A stretch of 55,686 nucleotides of DNA from Burkholderiales bacterium (GTDB lineage: Bacteria; Pseudomonadota; Gammaproteobacteria; Burkholderiales; Burkholderiaceae_C). This document shows positions 17,200-25,363 of this stretch, piece after piece; position 1 is the stretch's first letter; each line of letters opens with the position of its first letter. The notes beneath the pieces were generated by a model, which did no database searches, had not been told where the DNA came from, and was given only the letters and a program-made list of their open reading frames with translations. A program made the translations under genes and the position numbers. The stretch covers positions 1-55,686 of the forward strand of contig JAJUGJ010000021.1 in the NCBI GenBank assembly GCA_029268225.1, written 5' to 3'.

Positions 17200-18129
17200 C
17201 TACAGCGCGGCATCCACCACGTCGGGGTCCAGCGTCAGCCCTCGGCCGCGGCGCAAGACGTCCAGCGCAGCCGGCAAGCCCGCTGCCGGGCGGTAAGGGC
17301 GTGGCGCGGACATGGACTCGATGATGTCGGCCACGGCCAGAATGCGTGCCTCGAACAGGATTTCGTCTCCCTTGAGTCCGGCTGGATAGCCTGTGCCGTC
17401 CAGACGTTCGTGGTGCTGGCCGGCGATTTCCTTGAGAGGCCAGGGCCACTGGATGCCTCCCAGGATGTCAATGGTGGCCTGAGCGTGCTGCTTGATGACT
17501 TCGAACTCTTGGGGTCGGAGAGGGGTGGGCTTGGTCAGCAGATCGATGGGCACACGGATCTTGCCGATGTCGTGCACGATGGCAGCCAGGTGCAGCACAT
17601 GGCGGCGCTCCTCGCTCAAACCCAGGTGGGTGGCCAGATTGACGGCAATTTCGGCCACGCGACGTTGATGTCCCACGGTGTAGGGATCGCGCTCGGCCAA
17701 GGCGCCAGAAAGCGTCTCGATGATCTGCTCGAGCACGTCCTCCAAATGACGGGCCGTGGCCGCGGCTTCCTGGGCGTGCGCGTCTTCACGCGCATCGGCT
17801 GGCACGGTCAACTCGATGGACAGGAGCCCCAGACGACGTGTGCCCTCCTCCCTGCAACGCAGCCAATGCGCCCGACAGACGCGCTCACCTGCCTTGATGT
17901 GCAGGCGCACTGACGCGCTGGGCCAGCCAGCAGGATCTTGGGCCGCCGAGGTCAAGGCGATCGTGGCGGAGGCCGACAGACAATCGGTCAGGCTGTGCTG
18001 AGGGGCATGCTCCTGCAAGCCGAGGAGCGCTGATGCAGCCGGGTTGGCGTGCGCAATACGCCAACCGCACAGGTCCACCCAGAGCAAGCCCCATGGCAGC
18101 GCGTGCCATGCCTCTTGCTCCAGATGCAT
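17200..18129 (-). CDS. PAS-like/HD-GYP domain protein (predicted cyclic-di-GMP phosphodiesterase)
   Basis: A 309-residue soluble protein. The first 90 residues look like a degenerate PAS domain (GLLWVDLCGWRIAHANPAASALLGL), then a linker helix and an HD-GYP domain with HQRRVAEIAVNLATHLGL, HDIGKIRVP, HHERLDGTGYPAGLKGDEI and ILAVADIIESM. All HD and GYP residues are present. ATG 18129 is chosen because GGAG lies seven bases upstream; ATGs at 18150 and 18156 are alternatives. It is the only gene followed here that ends in TAG. Thirteen more sense codons follow in frame before a TGA one base from the next gene's ATG. The DVVDAAL ending is nevertheless a plausible natural C-terminus. Confidence 0.86.
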   Translation of the reverse strand: MHLEQEAWHALPWGLLWVDLCGWRIAHANPAASALLGLQEHAPQHSLTDCLSASATIALTSAAQDPAGWPSASVRLHIKAGERVCRAHWLRCREEGTRRLGLLSIELTVPADAREDAHAQEAAATARHLEDVLEQIIETLSGALAERDPYTVGHQRRVAEIAVNLATHLGLSEERRHVLHLAAIVHDIGKIRVPIDLLTKPTPLRPQEFEVIKQHAQATIDILGGIQWPWPLKEIAGQHHERLDGTGYPAGLKGDEILFEARILAVADIIESMSAPRPYRPAAGLPAALDVLRRGRGLTLDPDVVDAAL

Positions 18130-18260
18130 CGAAGACTCCGGATACGCCATGCCCAACCTTGGATCTATCCAGATTCAAGCGTAAGTCAGACTGAAAGCCC
18201 ATACAACTTGGGATTTCATTTTTTTCACCTGGCCCCAGATCGGAGCGTGCATCCATCACG

Positions 18261-18284
18261 CCCTCGCCAACGCCAGGGCGAGGG
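18261..18284. other. Perfect 8-bp hairpin in the serB upstream region
   Basis: CCCTCGCC (18261-18268) pairs with GGCGAGGG (18277-18284) across an eight-base loop, about 57 bases before the serB ATG. It is followed by ATAATT and not by a T run, so it is not a standard terminator. Its role is unknown. The rest of the 210-base HD-GYP/serB gap shows nothing else I can support. Confidence 0.35.
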
Positions 18285-18340
18285 ATAATTCCACCTCTGC
18301 CATCTCGACCGGCCTGGCACGCCTCGCCTTCATCCCACCC

Positions 18341-19039
18341 ATGTCTGCCCAAGAATTCGCCCCCGGCCTCGTCATACAGCACTTCACCCCTCCTCTGGCC
18401 TTGGCCCAGTTCAAGGCGATTGCCTTTGACATGGACTCCACGCTGATCAGCATCGAGTGCATTGACGAGATCGCCGATGCCGTGGGCAAGAAGGCCGAGG
18501 TGGCTGCGATCACCGAGGCCGCCATGCGCGGTGAGATCACCGATTTCAAGGACAGCCTGCGCCGCCGCGTCGCCCTGCTCAAGGGTGTGCCTGCCGAATC
18601 TCTGCAAGAGGTGTACGACCAGCGACTGAAGATCAACCCCGGCGCGCCCGAATTGATCAATGCGGCCAAGGCGGCCGGCTTGCAGACGCTGCTGGTGTCA
18701 GGTGGCTTCACTTTCTTTGCCGACCGCGTGCGCGAGCGTCTGAGCATGCACGAGGCGCACTCCAACACGCTGGAAATCGAAGGTGGATTGCTGACCGGCC
18801 GCGTGCTGGGCGACATCGTGGACGGCGAAGCCAAGAAGCAGCACCTGCTGAAGCTCTGCGCGCGCCTGGGCTGCGACCCCCGCCAGTCGATCGCCGTGGG
18901 TGATGGCGCCAATGACCTGTTGATGATGGGGGTGGCAGGGCTGAGCGTGGCTTATCACGCCAAGCCCAAGGTGCGTGAGCAGGCGATGGTGGCCATCAAT
19001 GAAGGCGGCCTGGACCGCGTGCTGGAAGTACTGGCCTGA
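18341..19039 (+). CDS. serB: Phosphoserine phosphatase
   Basis: A 232-residue HAD-superfamily phosphatase, the last step of serine biosynthesis. Motif I is AFDMDSTLI (nucleophile Asp and acid/base Asp), motif II is LLVSGGFTFFADRV, and motif III is AVGDGANDLLMM, all fitting SerB. It is the short form without the N-terminal ACT-like extension of E. coli SerB. The ATG at 18341 opens MSAQEFAPGLVIQ, the usual Burkholderiales start. It is divergent from the HD-GYP pair and convergent with the metal sensor kinase gene. Confidence 0.95.
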   Translation: MSAQEFAPGLVIQHFTPPLALAQFKAIAFDMDSTLISIECIDEIADAVGKKAEVAAITEAAMRGEITDFKDSLRRRVALLKGVPAESLQEVYDQRLKINPGAPELINAAKAAGLQTLLVSGGFTFFADRVRERLSMHEAHSNTLEIEGGLLTGRVLGDIVDGEAKKQHLLKLCARLGCDPRQSIAVGDGANDLLMMGVAGLSVAYHAKPKVREQAMVAINEGGLDRVLEVLA

Positions 19040-19059
19040 ATGCAGGGCGCTTCGCGCGC

Positions 19060-20376
19060 TCAGGTGCGTGAAGCTCGGGGTTGACGCGACAAGGTGAGCG
19101 TGACGCAACAGCCCGTGCCGCCCGCCCCACTCGCCAGGCTCACCTGTCCGCCGTGGTTGCGCGCCACCAGATCCACCAAGGTCAAACCCAGTCCCAGCAC
19201 ATCCTCGCTCTGCCCGGTTTGCAACGCGTGCTGCACGGCCGCGAGGCGTTCTGCTGACAGGCCTTCTCCGTTGTCGCTCACACTGATCTGCTGTATGGGG
19301 GCATGACCGGTGACCTTCACTTGCAGGTGGCTTGCGTGGTGACGCGCGGCGTTGTCGAACAGGTTCAAGAGCGCGGCGGACAGAAGATCGGGGTCGCACC
19401 AGAGCGTGTCCTCTCCCTGCACGGAGACATGGACCCCACGTACGGGCAAAGTGTCCACGAGGGCTTTCAGCTGGACAGCCTGCCAGTTCATCTGCCCTCC
19501 AGCACGAAACAGGCTGATGAGCGCCGTGGTCACGCGGCGCAGACGGGCCGCCGCCTCGCGGGTCTGATTCAGCCTCGCCTGCATCGATGCCGGCGCTTCA
19601 CGCTGCGCGACAGCCAGCTGCATGTCGATCCCCGCCAGCGGGGTGCGCAAGGCATGAGCGGCATGTGCAGCAAAGGCGCGCTCATGGGCCACGCGGGCAC
19701 GAAGGCGATCGGCCAAGTCATTGAGGGCGGAGACCAAGGGCAACAGCTCTGCACGGGCCGCCGCGGGCAAGGTGGCATCTGGCCGCAAGGGATCGAAACT
19801 TCGCACGACGGCCGACAGGTTGTGCAGAGGTTGCATCTCCGTGCTGACGCGCACCTTCAGCCACAGCACGGCCAGACAGCCCACCAACAGGGACAACCCC
19901 AGGCTGCCACCCACGGTCCACAGCTGTGCGTGATGACGGTGGTCCGCAGATTGGGCCACATGCAGCACGGCCGTACCGTCGGGCAAGGGCATGCTGTAGA
20001 TGCGCCACAAGGGGGCGTTGCTGAAGCCCGCAGCGGCCTGGGGTGTGAGCGGCGTCCCTGGCGCACGATGTGAGCGCAACCACATGCGACCGTCGTTCCC
20101 GACCAACTGCCAGACCAAGCCCTCCTCGTGCGAGGGGGCCGGCAACATGCCGCGCTGGCGCGCAATGTGGTCAGAGTTCTGACTGAGCAGGCCGTACAGT
20201 ACCTCAGCAGACTCCTGCAGGCCGTCATCAAGCAACTCGTCCAAAGCGTAATGGAGCAGCACGCCCACGGTTGTGGCTAGCGCCAGGCCTGCAACCCAGG
20301 ACACCGCAAGGATCCACCGGGTCAAGCGCCCACGGATCGAAGGCAACGAAGCCTGCCTCAAGGTTGGCATGCGCAT
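19060..20376 (-). CDS. Sensor histidine kinase, likely for the adjacent RND efflux operon
   Basis: A 438-residue membrane kinase. TM1 is about 18-42 (WILAVSWVAGLALATTVGVLL), a periplasmic region runs to about 150, TM2 is about 152-172, then a HAMP-like linker, HisKA with phosphoacceptor in HALRTPLAGIDMQL, and HATPase_c with NLFDNAARH, DNGEGL and LGLGLTLVDLV. The ATG at 20376 lies one base after the response regulator TGA (TGACATG), so translation is coupled. Position next to a heavy-metal RND operon suggests it senses a periplasmic metal, as CzcS/CusS do; the signal itself cannot be read from the sequence. Confidence 0.88.
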   Translation of the reverse strand: MRMPTLRQASLPSIRGRLTRWILAVSWVAGLALATTVGVLLHYALDELLDDGLQESAEVLYGLLSQNSDHIARQRGMLPAPSHEEGLVWQLVGNDGRMWLRSHRAPGTPLTPQAAAGFSNAPLWRIYSMPLPDGTAVLHVAQSADHRHHAQLWTVGGSLGLSLLVGCLAVLWLKVRVSTEMQPLHNLSAVVRSFDPLRPDATLPAAARAELLPLVSALNDLADRLRARVAHERAFAAHAAHALRTPLAGIDMQLAVAQREAPASMQARLNQTREAAARLRRVTTALISLFRAGGQMNWQAVQLKALVDTLPVRGVHVSVQGEDTLWCDPDLLSAALLNLFDNAARHHASHLQVKVTGHAPIQQISVSDNGEGLSAERLAAVQHALQTGQSEDVLGLGLTLVDLVARNHGGQVSLASGAGGTGCCVTLTLSRQPRASRT

Positions 20377-20377
20377 G

Positions 20378-21055
20378 TCATGTCCCTGGGCTCTGCATGC
20401 GGTAGCCCAATCCCCGCACGGTATCGATCAGGCCGCGCCCAAGCTTGCGCCGAAGATTGGCCACGTGCACCTCCAGCACATTGCTCGACACCTCGCTGAC
20501 CGATCCCAGCATCAACTGCTCGAGATCGGACTTGAGCACGATGCGGCCGGCCCGCAAGGCCAGGGCCTCCAGAACGGTCCACTCTCGCGCCGTGAGTTCA
20601 ACACGTACATCGGTTTCGGTCACGTCACGCAACCAGACCCCACGAGCGTTCAGGTCCAGCGTGACATCGCCAAACCGCAGCACGCCTGACTGCGCTCCGC
20701 CGGCTCGGCGTCGGATGGCGTGCAGGCGGGCCACCAACTCCTCCGGATCAAAGGGCTTGACGAGGTAGTCGTCCGCGCCCACATTGAGACCCCTGACGCG
20801 GTCTTCCAGCGTGTCTCTTGCCGTGAGCATGATGAGCGGGCGATCGTCTCCCTGCCGGCGCAGGCTTTGCACCCAGTCCAAGCCAGAGCCGTCAGGCAGC
20901 TGCCAATCCACCAGCAGGGCGTCGTAGGCCTCACCGACCTGGCTGCGCGCCTCGCGCAAGCAACTGACCCAGTCCACGAGGTGCCCTTCCGAACGCAGGA
21001 AGTCGCGCAATCCCTCTCCCAGAATCTCGTCATCTTCCAGCAACAACAGCCGCAT
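20378..21055 (-). CDS. OmpR-family response regulator, likely for the adjacent RND efflux operon
   Basis: A 225-residue regulator with a receiver domain (LLLLEDDEILGEGL, phosphoacceptor Asp in ALLVDWQLPDGSG, MLTARD, KPFDPEELVARL) and an OmpR-type winged helix (TAREWTVLEALALRAG, SNVLEVHVANLRRKLG, IDTVRGLGYRM). ATG 21055 gives the normal family beginning; in-frame codons upstream to 21103 have no family sequence. It is divergent from the RND adaptor gene across about 110 bases that carry two TTCAG half-sites spaced by 11, a possible binding site. Confidence 0.9.
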   Translation of the reverse strand: MRLLLLEDDEILGEGLRDFLRSEGHLVDWVSCLREARSQVGEAYDALLVDWQLPDGSGLDWVQSLRRQGDDRPLIMLTARDTLEDRVRGLNVGADDYLVKPFDPEELVARLHAIRRRAGGAQSGVLRFGDVTLDLNARGVWLRDVTETDVRVELTAREWTVLEALALRAGRIVLKSDLEQLMLGSVSEVSSNVLEVHVANLRRKLGRGLIDTVRGLGYRMQSPGT

Positions 21056-21111
21056 GTCTTCGCTCCGAACTCGCCATGACTCGACCTTAGCACCACCAGG
21101 CATCGTGCAAC

Positions 21112-21127
21112 TTCAGCTTCCATTCAG
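21112..21127. promoter_or_regulatory. TTCAG direct repeat, candidate response-regulator site
   Basis: TTCAG occurs at 21112-21116 and 21123-21127, 11 bases apart start to start, in the short divergent region between the response regulator and the RND adaptor gene. One-turn spacing of half-sites is usual for OmpR-family regulators. The repeats are short, so support is weak. Confidence 0.3.
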
Positions 21128-21168
21128 GTCTACACCCTAAGCTGATCGGAACTCTTGCTCTTGTCGCC

Positions 21169-22266
21169 ATGAACACCTCTGCCTTGCGTCTGCCCTCCCT
21201 CCTGCCCTTGCTGACCGCGCTGTTGATGGCCCAAGCTGCCCATGCGGCACCACCTGCGGCGCCCGTGACACTCAAGCCGGCCCAGGTCAGCAGCCTGGGC
21301 ATCGCGTCGGAGGCGGTGCAAGCGGGCGGTCTGACTCAGCAGCGCTTCCCGGCGCAGGTGGTGATCCCAGTCAATCAGGAGCAGGTCGTGGCTGCGCCGG
21401 TGGCCGGGCTGATCGAATCCGTGTCGGTGAGCACGGGCGATGCCGTGCGGGCTGGACAATGGCTGGTGCGCATGCGCAGCCCCCAGGCCCAGGAACTCGG
21501 GCGCGATGTGCTGCAGTCGGGCAGCCAGCTGGAGCTGGCGCGCCGCACCGCTCAACGCGATGAAGCGCTCTACAAGGAAGGGCTGATCCCGCTGTCACGC
21601 CTGGAGGCCAGCCGAGCCCAGCTCACCCAACAACAGGCGCAAGCTCAAGAACGTCGTCAGGCCCTGGCAATGGCCGGCGGCACCAGCACGGCCCCCAATG
21701 GTGCGATCAGCGTGTCCGCCCCATTGAGTGGCCGCGTGCTGGCGCAACTGGTGCAGGTGGGCCAACGTGTGGATGCCATGACCCCGCTGTACCGCATTGC
21801 CACCTTGAGCCCCCTGTGGCTGGAAATCCAGGTGCCCGCCAAGCTGGCCGGTGATGTGCGCACGGGTGATGTCGTGCAACTGGCCGGCGCCGACGGTGTG
21901 AAGGGTCAGGTCATCAGCCTGGGTGCCAGCGTGGACGCAAAAACCCAATCCATCATGGTGCGGGCACGCATCAACCCGACCAACGGCAAGTCTGGTGAGA
22001 TGCCCGTGCGACCCGGCCAATGGGTCGAAGCCGCCCTGCAAACCGGGCACAGCGCCAACGCGGTCACGCTCAACAGCGATGCGGTGCTGACCTCGCCCGG
22101 TCACGTGACCCAGGTCTTCGTCGATCAGGGCGCTGGTCGCTATCAACTCACGAACGTGCAGGTGCTGAGCCGCCAAGGCAAGAACTGGACGGTATCCGGG
22201 CTCGCAGCCGGCACCAAGGTCGTGACCCGTGGCACCTCGGCCCTCAAGGCCCTGCTGGGCAACTGA
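21169..22266 (+). CDS. RND efflux periplasmic adaptor (membrane fusion protein), metal type
   Basis: A 365-residue CzcB/CusB-like adaptor linking the inner-membrane pump to the outer-membrane channel. A Sec signal peptide is evident (MNTSALRLPSLLPLLTALLM, cleavage after AQAAHA near 26). A biotinyl-lipoyl half-motif VAAPVAGLIESVSVSTGDAV, a short alpha-hairpin (SQLELARRTAQRDEALYKEGL) and the returning ISVSAPLSGRV are visible, then a beta barrel and the C-terminal VVTRGTSALKALLGN. No N-terminal metal-binding His cluster is seen. It is the first gene of a B-A-C operon; the pump gene follows after ten bases. Confidence 0.87.
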   Translation: MNTSALRLPSLLPLLTALLMAQAAHAAPPAAPVTLKPAQVSSLGIASEAVQAGGLTQQRFPAQVVIPVNQEQVVAAPVAGLIESVSVSTGDAVRAGQWLVRMRSPQAQELGRDVLQSGSQLELARRTAQRDEALYKEGLIPLSRLEASRAQLTQQQAQAQERRQALAMAGGTSTAPNGAISVSAPLSGRVLAQLVQVGQRVDAMTPLYRIATLSPLWLEIQVPAKLAGDVRTGDVVQLAGADGVKGQVISLGASVDAKTQSIMVRARINPTNGKSGEMPVRPGQWVEAALQTGHSANAVTLNSDAVLTSPGHVTQVFVDQGAGRYQLTNVQVLSRQGKNWTVSGLAAGTKVVTRGTSALKALLGN

Positions 22267-22276
22267 GGACCGACGC

Positions 22277-25200
22277 ATGCTTGCGAAACTGATCGAGTTT
22301 TCTCTGCGCCAGCGCGTGCTGGTGATGTTGCTGGTGTTCATGCTGGGGGGCGCCGGGGTGGCCGCCTGGATGGGCCTGCCGATTGACGCCTTCCCCGACG
22401 TGTCGAGCACCCAGGTCAAGCTCATTCTCAAGGCACCGGGCATGACCCCGGAAGAGGTCGAGACCCGCATCACGATCCCCATCGAGCAGGAGGTGCTGGG
22501 CATCCCCAAGCAGAAGTCGCTGCGCTCGACGTCCAAGTACGGCCTGGCCGACATCACGCTGGATTTTGAAGACGGCACTGATGTGTACTGGGCACGTCAG
22601 CAGGTCAGCGAGCGCCTGGCCGGCGTGATGGCGGATCTGCCGCCCACGGCCTCCGGCGGCTTGGCCCCCATCACGACGCCGCTGGGCGAGATGTACATGT
22701 TCACCATCGAAGGCCCGCAGACGCTGGAAGAGCGCCGCCGCGTGCTGGACTGGGTGATCCGCCCTGCCCTGCGCGCCCTGCCCGGCGTGGCCGACGTCAA
22801 CAGCCTGGGCGGCTTTGTGCGCACCTTCGAGGTCATCCCTGACCCCCAAGCCCTGCTGGCGCAAGGACTGACCCTGAACCAGCTGGAAACGGCTCTGACT
22901 GCGTCGAACCACAACGACGGTGCCGGCCGCCTGAACGCTGGCGAGGAAGCCTTGATCGTGCGCGCCGAGGGCGCCATTCAGAATTTGGATGACGTGCGCA
23001 ACACCGTGGTGCGCAGCGAAGACGGCCGAATCACCCGCGTGGCCGACCTGGCCGAAGTGCGCATTGGTGAGCTGACACGCTATGGCGCGGTCACCCGCAA
23101 TGGCGAGGGCGAAGCCGTGCAGGGCCTGGTGCTGGGCCTGCGTGGCGCCAACGCGCGCCAGTTGGTCGCCACCGTTCAAGCCAAGCTCGACAGCATGCAA
23201 GCCAGCCTGCCCAAGGGCATGACCATCAACACCTTCTACGACCGCGGCAGCCTGGTGGACCGCGCGGTGTACACCGTCAGCAAGGCCCTGCTGGAAGCGG
23301 TCGTGCTGGTGGTGCTCTTGCTGCTGGCCTTCCTGGGCAACCTGCGCGCGGCCATCGTGGTGGCCGTGATGCTGCCGCTGTCCGCCCTGGGCACCTTTGT
23401 GCTGATGCGCCAGTTCGGCCTGTCGGCCAACCTGATGAGTCTGGGTGGTCTGGCCATTGCCATTGGCATGCTGGTGGACGGTGCCGTGGTGGTGGTCGAA
23501 AACATCGAAAGTCACCTGGCCCACGGCGACGCCAAGAAGATGCCGATGCTGCAGGTCGTGCTCCGTGCGGGCCGCGAGGTCGTGTCGCCGGTGGCCTCGG
23601 GCATTGCCATCATCATCATCGTCTTCCTGCCCCTGCTCAGCCTGCAGGGCCTGGAGGGCAAGCTCTTCGGCCCGGTGGCCCTGACCATTGTGTTCGCCCT
23701 GGCGGTGTCGCTGGTGCTGTCGCTCACCCTGGTGCCGGTGCTGGCCTCCTGGCTGCTCAAAGCCGGCCACGGCGAAGAACCCTGGTTGATGCGCAAGCTC
23801 GATGTCATCTACGACAAGCTGCTGAGCAAGGCCCTGCTGCACCCGCGCTGGATGATGGGCGGGGCCCTGGCGGCGCTGGCCGTGGCTGGCGTGCTGTTCA
23901 CCCAGATCGGCAAGACCTTCATGCCCACGCTCGACGAGGGCGACATCATCATGCAGCTGGAAAAGCTGCCCGCCATCGGCCTCAAGGGCACGGTGGACCT
24001 GGACCTGCGCGTGCAGCAGGCCATCTTGAAACGCGTGCCCGAGATCAAATCCATCGTGGCCCGCAGCGGCTCGGACGAACTGGGGCTCGACCCCATGGGT
24101 CTGAACCAGACCGACACCTTCATGGTGCTCAAGCCCACGGCCGAATGGCGCCAGCCTGACAAGGAATGGCTGATCAGTGAATTGCGCAAGGTCATGGAAG
24201 ACTTCCCTGGCGTGGATGCTGGCTTCACCCAGCCCATCGACATGCGCGTGTCCGAGATGCTGACCGGCGTGCGCGGGGACGTCGCCATCAAGATCTACGG
24301 CAACAATCTGGCCACGCTCAACGAGATGGCGACCAAGGCCGAGAAAATCATCGCGGCGGTGCCCGGCGCCACCGACACCCTGACGCTGCGTAACGACGGC
24401 GTGCAATACCTGCAGGTCACCATCGACCGCCAGGCCGCTGGCCGTCTGGGACTGGATGCCGCCAGCATTCAGGCCGACCTGCGCCGCTGGGTCGAAGGCC
24501 AGCCCATTGGCCTGGTGCACGAAGATGGCCGCCGCACCCCCTTGGTCATCCGCGGCGCCAGCGAGCTGCGCAACAGCCCGGCTGACTTCGAGGCACTGCG
24601 CCTGACGACGCCGAATGGCGACGCGGTGCCTTTGAGCTCGGTGGCCAGCCTGGACCACCGCGATGGCCCCGTCAAGATCGACCGGGAGCAAGCCCAACGC
24701 TATGTGGTCATTCAGACCAATGTGCGTGGCCGCGACCTGGTGGGCTTTGTGGATGAAGCCAAGGCCAAGCTGGCCCAGGCCATGCCCTTGCCCAGCGGCT
24801 ACCAGGTCACCTGGGGCGGTCAGTTCGAGAACCAGCAACGCGCCGCGGAGCGTCTGGGCTTGGTTGTGCCCATCGCTTTGCTGCTGATCTTCTTCCTGCT
24901 GTTCTCCACCTTCGGCTCGGTGCGCCAGGCCGCGATGGTTCTGTCCAACATCCCGCTGGCCCTGATCGGTGGTGTGGTGGGCCTGGCCGTGGCCGGTGAA
25001 TACCTGTCGGTGCCGGCTTCGGTGGGTTTCATCGCCTTGCTGGGCATCGCAGTGCTCAACGGCGTGGTGATGGTGAGCTACTTCAACCAGCTGATTGAAG
25101 AAGGCCGCACGCCCCGCCAAGCCGTGGTGGAAGGTGCCAAGCGCCGGCTGCGCCCGGTGTTGATGACCGCCTCCATCAGTGCAGGGGGCCTGATCCCCTT

Positions 25201-25363
25201 GCTGTTCGCCACCGGCCCCGGCAGCGAGATTCAGAAGCCGCTGGCCATCGTGGTGATCGGCGGGCTGGTGAGCTCCACCGCCCTGACCCTGTTGCTGCTG
25301 CCCCTGGTGTACGAACGCTTCGGCGTCCAGGCTGACGCCGACGACACCCCCACCCAGGCATGA
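22277..25363 (+). CDS. RND efflux pump, CzcA/CusA (heavy-metal) family
   Basis: A 1028-residue inner-membrane proton-driven pump with twelve TM segments and two large periplasmic loops. Family sequence is strong: PIDAFPDVSSTQVKL, TRITIPIEQEVLGIP, KSLRSTSKYGLADITLDFEDGTD, and the second-half copy ending GPGSEIQKPLAIVVIGGL. In TM4 the residues aligning with the CzcA proton-relay set are Ala395, Asp401 and Glu408 (AIGMLVDGAVVVVEN), so the first of the two aspartates of CzcA is replaced. That resembles the CusA/other HME classes more than the classical Zn/Co/Cd pump, and makes substrate assignment uncertain. ATG 22277 is the normal family start. Confidence 0.9.
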   Translation: MLAKLIEFSLRQRVLVMLLVFMLGGAGVAAWMGLPIDAFPDVSSTQVKLILKAPGMTPEEVETRITIPIEQEVLGIPKQKSLRSTSKYGLADITLDFEDGTDVYWARQQVSERLAGVMADLPPTASGGLAPITTPLGEMYMFTIEGPQTLEERRRVLDWVIRPALRALPGVADVNSLGGFVRTFEVIPDPQALLAQGLTLNQLETALTASNHNDGAGRLNAGEEALIVRAEGAIQNLDDVRNTVVRSEDGRITRVADLAEVRIGELTRYGAVTRNGEGEAVQGLVLGLRGANARQLVATVQAKLDSMQASLPKGMTINTFYDRGSLVDRAVYTVSKALLEAVVLVVLLLLAFLGNLRAAIVVAVMLPLSALGTFVLMRQFGLSANLMSLGGLAIAIGMLVDGAVVVVENIESHLAHGDAKKMPMLQVVLRAGREVVSPVASGIAIIIIVFLPLLSLQGLEGKLFGPVALTIVFALAVSLVLSLTLVPVLASWLLKAGHGEEPWLMRKLDVIYDKLLSKALLHPRWMMGGALAALAVAGVLFTQIGKTFMPTLDEGDIIMQLEKLPAIGLKGTVDLDLRVQQAILKRVPEIKSIVARSGSDELGLDPMGLNQTDTFMVLKPTAEWRQPDKEWLISELRKVMEDFPGVDAGFTQPIDMRVSEMLTGVRGDVAIKIYGNNLATLNEMATKAEKIIAAVPGATDTLTLRNDGVQYLQVTIDRQAAGRLGLDAASIQADLRRWVEGQPIGLVHEDGRRTPLVIRGASELRNSPADFEALRLTTPNGDAVPLSSVASLDHRDGPVKIDREQAQRYVVIQTNVRGRDLVGFVDEAKAKLAQAMPLPSGYQVTWGGQFENQQRAAERLGLVVPIALLLIFFLLFSTFGSVRQAAMVLSNIPLALIGGVVGLAVAGEYLSVPASVGFIALLGIAVLNGVVMVSYFNQLIEEGRTPRQAVVEGAKRRLRPVLMTASISAGGLIPLLFATGPGSEIQKPLAIVVIGGLVSSTALTLLLLPLVYERFGVQADADDTPTQA

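Noticed and set aside
22244..25120. A 958-codon open frame antisense to the RND pump gene
   Set aside because: Same reason: composition typical of reverse-strand shadow, while the plus strand encodes a complete, recognisable pump.
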